Assembly (NCBI RefSeq): GCF_017349315.1
Contig: NZ_JAFMPP010000003.1
Location: 1 to 64,000 of the forward strand
Direction of reading: 5' to 3'
Source of the DNA: Jiella flava
GTDB lineage: Bacteria > Pseudomonadota > Alphaproteobacteria > Rhizobiales > Rhizobiaceae
DNA length: 64,000 nt
A program made the translations under genes and the position numbers. Of this stretch, positions 59,749 through 64,000 are shown in pieces. The notes under the pieces were generated by a model. The model was not told the DNA's origin. It saw nothing but the letters and a program-made list of their open reading frames with translations, and made no database searches. The stretch's first letter is position 1, and each line of letters starts with the position of its first letter.

Positions 59749-60492
59749 ATGAACCGGATCGATCTTGAGGGCCGCAGAGCCGTCATCACCGGCGGGGCGC
59801 GGGGCATCGGCTTGGCGACCGCCGCGCGGATGATCGACAGCGGCGCGAGGGTGATCCTGTGGGACGTCGACGGGGCGGCGATCGACGCCGCCGTGGCCAG
59901 CCTTGGCGATCCAGCGAGCGGCACGGTGGTCGATCTTACCGACGAAATTGCCGTCGAGGCCGCGGCGACGGCGGCGCTCGCGGATGGCGCGGTGGACATT
60001 CTCGTCAACAATGCCGGCATTACCGGCGGCAACGGCAAGACCTGGGAGCTCGATCCGGCGATCTGGCGCCGGACCCTCGCGGTCAATCTCGTCGGGCCCT
60101 ATCTGACCGCCCGCGCCCTGGTGCCGGCCATGATCGCCGCCGGCTACGGCCGCATCGTCAATGTCGCCTCGATCGCCGGCAAGGAGGGCAATCCCAACGC
60201 TTCGCATTACTCGGCCTCCAAGGCCGGGCTGATCGGTCTGACCAAATCGCTCGGCAAGGAGCTGGCCGGCGCCGGCGTCCTCGTCAACTGCGTCACGCCC
60301 GCGGCCGCCCGCACGGCAATCTTCGATCAGATGAGCCAGGAACATATCGACTATATGCTGTCGAAGATCCCGATGAATCGATTCGTCGAGCCCGCCGAGA
60401 TCGCCGCGCTGATCGTCTGGCTGTCGTCGCAGGACTGTTCGTTCTCGACCGGTGCGGTCTTTGACATTTCCGGCGCCAGAGCCGTCTACTGA
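59749..60492 (+). CDS. SDR family oxidoreductase (second)
   Basis: 247 residues. NAD-binding ITGGARGIGLATAARMIDSG, NNAGITGGN, active site VASIAGKEGNPNASHYSASK, NCVTPAAARTAIFDQMS. It belongs to the FabG-like classical SDRs seen in sugar and sugar-acid pathways, and could oxidise the sugar or its acid at the head of the route. The substrate is unknown. The start at 59749 follows GGGAGGACAGGG. Confidence 0.86.
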   Translation: MNRIDLEGRRAVITGGARGIGLATAARMIDSGARVILWDVDGAAIDAAVASLGDPASGTVVDLTDEIAVEAAATAALADGAVDILVNNAGITGGNGKTWELDPAIWRRTLAVNLVGPYLTARALVPAMIAAGYGRIVNVASIAGKEGNPNASHYSASKAGLIGLTKSLGKELAGAGVLVNCVTPAAARTAIFDQMSQEHIDYMLSKIPMNRFVEPAEIAALIVWLSSQDCSFSTGAVFDISGARAVY

Positions 60493-60542
60493 CGCGGTCG
60501 CTGGATCCCGTTTCGTCTGCCTGAAAACTTTGAAAGGACACC

Positions 60543-61391
60543 ATGAAACTCGTGCGTTACGGCCCGCTCGGCCAGGAAAAGCCCGGCATGATCGATGCCG
60601 ACGGCAAGATCCGCGATCTCTCCAGCCATGTCTCGGACATTGCCGGCGACGTCCTCTCTCAGAAAGGCCTGCAGGCGCTGAAGGCGATCGACCCGGCCTC
60701 GTTGCCGGTGGTCGACGGCACTCCGCGCTTCGGGGCCTGCGTCGGCGGGGTATCGAAGATCCTCTGCATCGGCCTCAACTATTCCGACCATGCCGCCGAG
60801 ACCGGTGCCGAACCGCCATCGGAGCCGATCATCTTCACCAAGCAGATCAATGCGTTGTGCGGCCCGAATGACGAGGTCGAGCAGCCGCGCGGCTCCGACG
60901 CTCTCGACTGGGAGGTGGAGCTGGCGGTGATCATCGGCTCGCGCGCCAAATATGTCTCGCAGTCGGAGGCGATGGACTATGTCGCCGGTTTTGCGGTGAT
61001 GAACGACATTTCCGAGCGCAGCTTCCAGATCAAGCGTCAGGGCCAGTGGACCAAGGGCAAGAGCCACGACACCTTCGGCCCGCTCGGCCCCTGGCTCGTC
61101 ACCCGCGACGAGGTCTTAGATCCGCACGATCTCGACATGTGGCTCGACGTCAATGGCGAGCGGCGCCAGACCGGCAACACCAACACGCTGATCTTCAATG
61201 TGCCGCATGTCGTGTCCTACGTCTCGCAATTCATGACGCTGATGCCGGGCGATGTCATCACCACCGGCACGCCTCCGGGTGTCGGCATGGGCATGAAGCC
61301 GCCGCAATATCTCAAGCCCGGCGACGTCATGACCCTCGGCATTGCCGGCCTTGGCGCGCAGAAGCAGACGGTCATTCCGGCCCGCGACTGA
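60543..61391 (+). CDS. Fumarylacetoacetate hydrolase-family protein (diketo-acid hydrolase)
   Basis: 282 residues. Catalytic core ILCIGLNYSDHAAETGAEPP, then IIFTKQINALCGPNDEVEQP, metal-binding LDWEVELAVIIGSRAKYVSQ, MNDISERSFQ, KSHDTFGPLGPWLVTRDEV and PGDVITTGTPPGVGMGM. Members with this sequence pattern include 2,4-diketo-3-deoxy-L-fuconate hydrolase. Following the dehydratase and the KDF-dehydrogenase-like SDR, it should cleave a 2,4-diketo sugar acid to pyruvate and a 2-hydroxy acid. Confidence 0.88.
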   Translation: MKLVRYGPLGQEKPGMIDADGKIRDLSSHVSDIAGDVLSQKGLQALKAIDPASLPVVDGTPRFGACVGGVSKILCIGLNYSDHAAETGAEPPSEPIIFTKQINALCGPNDEVEQPRGSDALDWEVELAVIIGSRAKYVSQSEAMDYVAGFAVMNDISERSFQIKRQGQWTKGKSHDTFGPLGPWLVTRDEVLDPHDLDMWLDVNGERRQTGNTNTLIFNVPHVVSYVSQFMTLMPGDVITTGTPPGVGMGMKPPQYLKPGDVMTLGIAGLGAQKQTVIPARD

Positions 61392-61633
61392 CGGTTCGGC
61401 GGTGGGGCGCTTTGCGGGTTTTTTACGCCGGCAAAGCAGCGCCGCCGCTGTGACCCTGCTCGCGATGCTTGCCGGGCGCCTTGCACGGGCGTCCGACAGC
61501 GGGCTGATATGCCGTCGCTTTCCGCGCCCAAACGGGCACGCTGGTCGCAGGCGGAGTATCGCCGCCGGCCCGTGACGCCGCTTGGGCCGATGGCGGCGGC
61601 CTTTTCGAACGCACCATCAGGGACTTCTTTGCC

Positions 61634-62578
61634 ATGACCAAGCCCGATCTTTTGCAAATCTGCCCCTATGCCGATCCGATCGTTCAGGCACTGGAGGACG
61701 ACTTCACCCTGCACCGCTATTTTGCGGCCGAAGACAAGCCGGCGCTGCTTCAACGCTTGGCGCCGACAACTCGGTTCATCGCCACCGACGGCCATCACGG
61801 CGCCTCCAAGGCAATGATCGACGCCCTGCCGAAGCTCGAGCTGATCGCCTCCTTCGGTGTCGGCTACGACGCGGTCGACGTCACGGCGGCGAAGGCGGCC
61901 GGGGTGTCCGTCACCAACACGCCAAACGTCCTGAACAACTGCGTCGCGGAGGTCACCCTCGGCCTGATGCTGGCGCTGTGCCATCAAATCCCGCAGGCCG
62001 ACCGTTATGTGCGCCAGGGGCGCTGGGCGGCGGAGGGGAATTTTCCGCTGACCGATGAGCTGACCGGCCGGCGGGTCGGCATTCTCGGCCTCGGCCGCAT
62101 CGGCAAGGCGATCGCCAAGCTGCTGCAGGCGTTTCAGATGGAGGTGGTCTATCACGGCCGCAACCGGCAGGAGCACCAGCCTTACCCATATTATGCCGAT
62201 CTCGAAGCGATGGCCCGCGACGTGGACTGGTTGATTGTTATCGCTCCCGGTTCGGCTTCGACCAAAGGCATCGTCGGCCGCGCGGTGATGACGGCGCTCG
62301 GACCGGCCGGCAAGCTCGTCAATGTCGCTCGCGGCTCGCTGGTCGACGAGGCGGCGATGATCGCGCTCTTGGAGGCCGGCGAGCTTGGCGGGGCGGCGCT
62401 CGATGTCTTTGCCGAGGAGCCGCAGGTCCCTGAGCGGCTGCGGACGCTCGACAATGTCGTCTTACTGCCTCACCAGGGCTCGGCCTCGCACAAGACGCGG
62501 AGCGCCATGGGCCAGATGGTGGTGCGCAATCTCAAGGCTCAGCTTCGCGGCGAACCGCTGATCAGCCCGGTGGTTTGA
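61634..62578 (+). CDS. D-isomer 2-hydroxyacid dehydrogenase (glyoxylate/hydroxypyruvate reductase type)
   Basis: 314 residues. Substrate domain LELIASFGVGYDAVDVTAAK; NAD site VGILGLGRIGKAIAKLLQAF; catalytic Arg in LVNVARGSLVDEAAMI, Glu in DVFAEEPQVPE, His in LLPHQGSASHKT (where G-S replaces the more common I-G/V-G). It interconverts a 2-keto acid and a D-2-hydroxy acid and could reduce the product of the sugar-acid route. The 240 bases before it (61392-61633) contain a weak hairpin and no gene. Confidence 0.88.
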   Translation: MTKPDLLQICPYADPIVQALEDDFTLHRYFAAEDKPALLQRLAPTTRFIATDGHHGASKAMIDALPKLELIASFGVGYDAVDVTAAKAAGVSVTNTPNVLNNCVAEVTLGLMLALCHQIPQADRYVRQGRWAAEGNFPLTDELTGRRVGILGLGRIGKAIAKLLQAFQMEVVYHGRNRQEHQPYPYYADLEAMARDVDWLIVIAPGSASTKGIVGRAVMTALGPAGKLVNVARGSLVDEAAMIALLEAGELGGAALDVFAEEPQVPERLRTLDNVVLLPHQGSASHKTRSAMGQMVVRNLKAQLRGEPLISPVV

Positions 62579-62696
62579 GCGCTTCGGCCGCTGAAATTGC
62601 CGATTTTACAATTTTTGATCGCATCACCGATAGAATACACGATAATTTATGGTCGCATCTTCGAAAAAACACTTGGATAAATAGTAGAATCATCTC

Positions 62697-63398
62697 ATGT
62701 TCGGCCAAGCGTGGGGCATGGCATGGCGAAGGAGCGCAGTCGGAGTGAGCAAACGGACTCGGGTCGACATGATCCGCGAAGTCCTCGCCGAACGAATCGT
62801 TGAGGGAAAGATGAGGCCGGGCGAGGGCCTCGACGAAGTTGGTCTTGCAGCTGAATTCGGTGTCTCGAGAACCCCCATCCGCGAAGTGTTGCGGCAACTG
62901 GAATCGTTAGGACTGGCCTTTTCGCGACCGCATCGCGGCGCGATCGTCGCTCGTCTGTCGGCCCGGCAGGTCTCTGAGACCTTCACGGTTCTGGCCGAGC
63001 TTGAAGCGGTCTGCGCCAGGCTGTGCGCGCAAAACGAGGGCACGTTCGATGAAGCGGATTTTCGCGCCGCCTCTGAAGCCTGTGCGCAAGCTGCAAAAAG
63101 CGGCCAGATTCTTGTTTATTATAACTGCGATGACCGCTTTCACGGCTTGATCCACAGCGGGGCGGGCAATGGATTTTTGCGCGAAACGGTGATCGGCATC
63201 CGGCGGCGGCTGGTTCCGTTCCGCTATGCGCTGGCGCCGGCCGGTGATCCGTCGCTGATTTTCGAGGACGGTCATCCGCCGATCACCGAGGCGATCTTGC
63301 GCCATGACGGCGAAGCGGCCGCGACCGCGATGCGCGATCACGTTCTGTCCGTGCGCGACGCGGTCCTTGATCGTCAACCGCGCTTTCCGTTCGACTGA
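62697..63398 (+). CDS. GntR family regulator (second)
   Basis: 233 residues from the ATG at 62697; the family-like part starts at the GTG at 62745 (VSKRTRVDMIREVLAERIVE, with GAAGGAG 10 bases upstream), so the true protein may be 217 residues. Winged helix: VGLAAEFGVSRTPIREVLRQ. FCD-type ligand domain with DDRFHGLIHSGAGN and the late histidine of MRDHVLSVRDAV. The AT-rich DNA at 62600-62696 should be its promoter. It probably controls the 2-hydroxyacid dehydrogenase gene or the whole cluster. Confidence 0.86.
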   Translation: MFGQAWGMAWRRSAVGVSKRTRVDMIREVLAERIVEGKMRPGEGLDEVGLAAEFGVSRTPIREVLRQLESLGLAFSRPHRGAIVARLSARQVSETFTVLAELEAVCARLCAQNEGTFDEADFRAASEACAQAAKSGQILVYYNCDDRFHGLIHSGAGNGFLRETVIGIRRRLVPFRYALAPAGDPSLIFEDGHPPITEAILRHDGEAAATAMRDHVLSVRDAVLDRQPRFPFD

Positions 63399-63586
63399 GC
63401 CTGGCAGGGCCTGACCGGCGCACGATCGCCGGCTTGCCATATCGCGCCGGAGGGGCCGGTCCATCGCCATCCCGATCGATGGGCCTCAAGGAAAACCACC
63501 GTGCATTGCAGACATGCGGATTCGATATGCTTTCGCAATTGACAGGACCACATATCTTGTGCGGCTTTGGCGGCATGAACGACGAC

Positions 63587-63689
63587 AGCATCGGCGAGAA
63601 AATCGAAATCGATTTTCGGCAAAGCACGACGCGTCGAATCCATAAGAAAGCGCGTCCTTTGTGTCTCCTACCGGACATACGGCGCGCTA
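63587..63689 (+). repeat. Two-module palindromic repeat, copy H
   Basis: Module 1 has GAAAATCG/CGATTTTC. Module 2 has outer arms AGCGCG/CGCGCT, a paired change from the common AGAGCG/CGCTCT. It ends 2 bases before the GAAGGA ribosome site of the FNR-type gene, so it must lie in its 5' leader or contain its promoter. The remaining DNA 63399-63586 shows no gene. Confidence 0.88.
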
Positions 63690-63704
63690 GGCGAAGGATC
63701 GTGA

Positions 63705-64000
63705 CATGGGCGCGAATCAAGCGGACAAGCGCCTCGACATCCACAATTCCGAGGTGCCGGTCGTCTGCCGGGCCTGCGAAGCCCGTCATCGCGGCATTTG
63801 CGGGGCGCTGACGCCGGAGCAGCTCAGTCATCTCAGCCGCCACACCACCAGGCACCGACTGTCGCGAGACGTCGAGGTCACGGTGGCCGGCGAGGACGTT
63901 CATCACTATTCCAACGTCCTGTCGGGGGTCGTGAAGCTGACCCGGTTGATGGCCGATGGCCGCCAGCAGATCGTCGGCTTGCAATTTGCCCCGGATTTCG
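63705..64000 (+). CDS. FNR-type Crp/Fnr regulator (partial, runs off the window)
   Basis: 98 residues visible from the ATG at 63705 (after GAAGGA). The N-terminal cysteines Cys21, Cys24 and Cys32 have the C-x2-C-x7-C spacing of oxygen-sensing FnrN/FnrL proteins, which hold a [4Fe-4S] cluster together with one further downstream cysteine that is outside the window. The start of the cyclic-nucleotide-fold sensor domain follows (LSGVVKLTRLMADGRQQIVG). It would switch genes for low-oxygen respiration. No FNR box (TTGAT-N4-ATCAA) was seen in its own upstream region. Confidence 0.88.

Noticed and set aside
2881-63689. CRISPR array or phage attachment sites as an explanation of the repeats
   Set aside because: Copies are kilobases apart, occur in both orientations and are internally palindromic. 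There are no regular spacers and no cas or integrase genes.

Overview
The window is GC-rich bacterial DNA, almost certainly from an alphaproteobacterium of the order Hyphomicrobiales (Rhizobiales). The evidence is the split F0 ATP synthase operon with a second b-type subunit (atpI-atpB-atpE-b'-b), a Usg-family protein, an FNR-type regulator with the rhizobial N-terminal cysteine spacing, and mosaic palindromic intergenic repeats of the RIME type. No rRNA, tRNA or CRISPR array was recognised. I could not place it to genus.

Layout. 0.3-5.5 kb: PRC-barrel protein, cyclopropane fatty acid synthase, a carboxymuconolactone-decarboxylase-like protein, an orphan TAXI-TRAP receptor and MscL. 5.6-9.6 kb: ethanolamine use (eutB, eutC, and an ethanolamine permease gene broken by one in-frame amber codon). 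10-14 kb: TerC and the F0 ATP synthase operon, closed by a strong terminator. 14.1-15.2 kb: an IS481-family element with a frameshifted transposase, abutting and probably splitting a palindromic repeat. 15.5-22 kb: iron/siderophore uptake, with a TonB-dependent receptor divergent from an ABC importer; both promoter regions share an identical motif. 22.1-37.2 kb: RpiR and TetR regulators and a long operon joining an acyl-CoA ligase, a crotonase, a complete branched-chain-amino-acid-type ABC importer, a liuBCDE-like 3-methylcrotonyl-CoA carboxylation branch without liuA, and a GST. 37.5-39.6 kb: FeS-BCP photolyase and Usg. 40.2-43.7 kb: a DctPQM TRAP transporter. 44-50 kb: two GGDEF/EAL cyclic-di-GMP proteins flanking a crotonase that resembles the DSF signal synthase RpfF. 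50.2-53.6 kb: class I photolyase, divergent from a glyoxalase-fold dioxygenase/hydrolase pair like MhqO/MhqD. 53.9-63.4 kb: a sugar-acid catabolic cluster (IlvD/Edd dehydratase, two SDRs, DenD, LtnD, FAH-family hydrolase, 2-hydroxyacid dehydrogenase) with two GntR regulators. 63.7 kb to the edge: the start of an FNR-type regulator.

Cutting across the gene layout is a family of about ten roughly 100-bp intergenic elements built of two nested palindromes. Paired base changes between copies preserve the stems. They sit at gene borders, supply the stop codon of one gene, touch the start region of others, and separate dctP from dctQM.

The most interesting candidates for undescribed biology are the RpfF-like/cyclic-di-GMP locus, the liuA-less carboxylation operon with its own importer, and the covarying two-module repeats.
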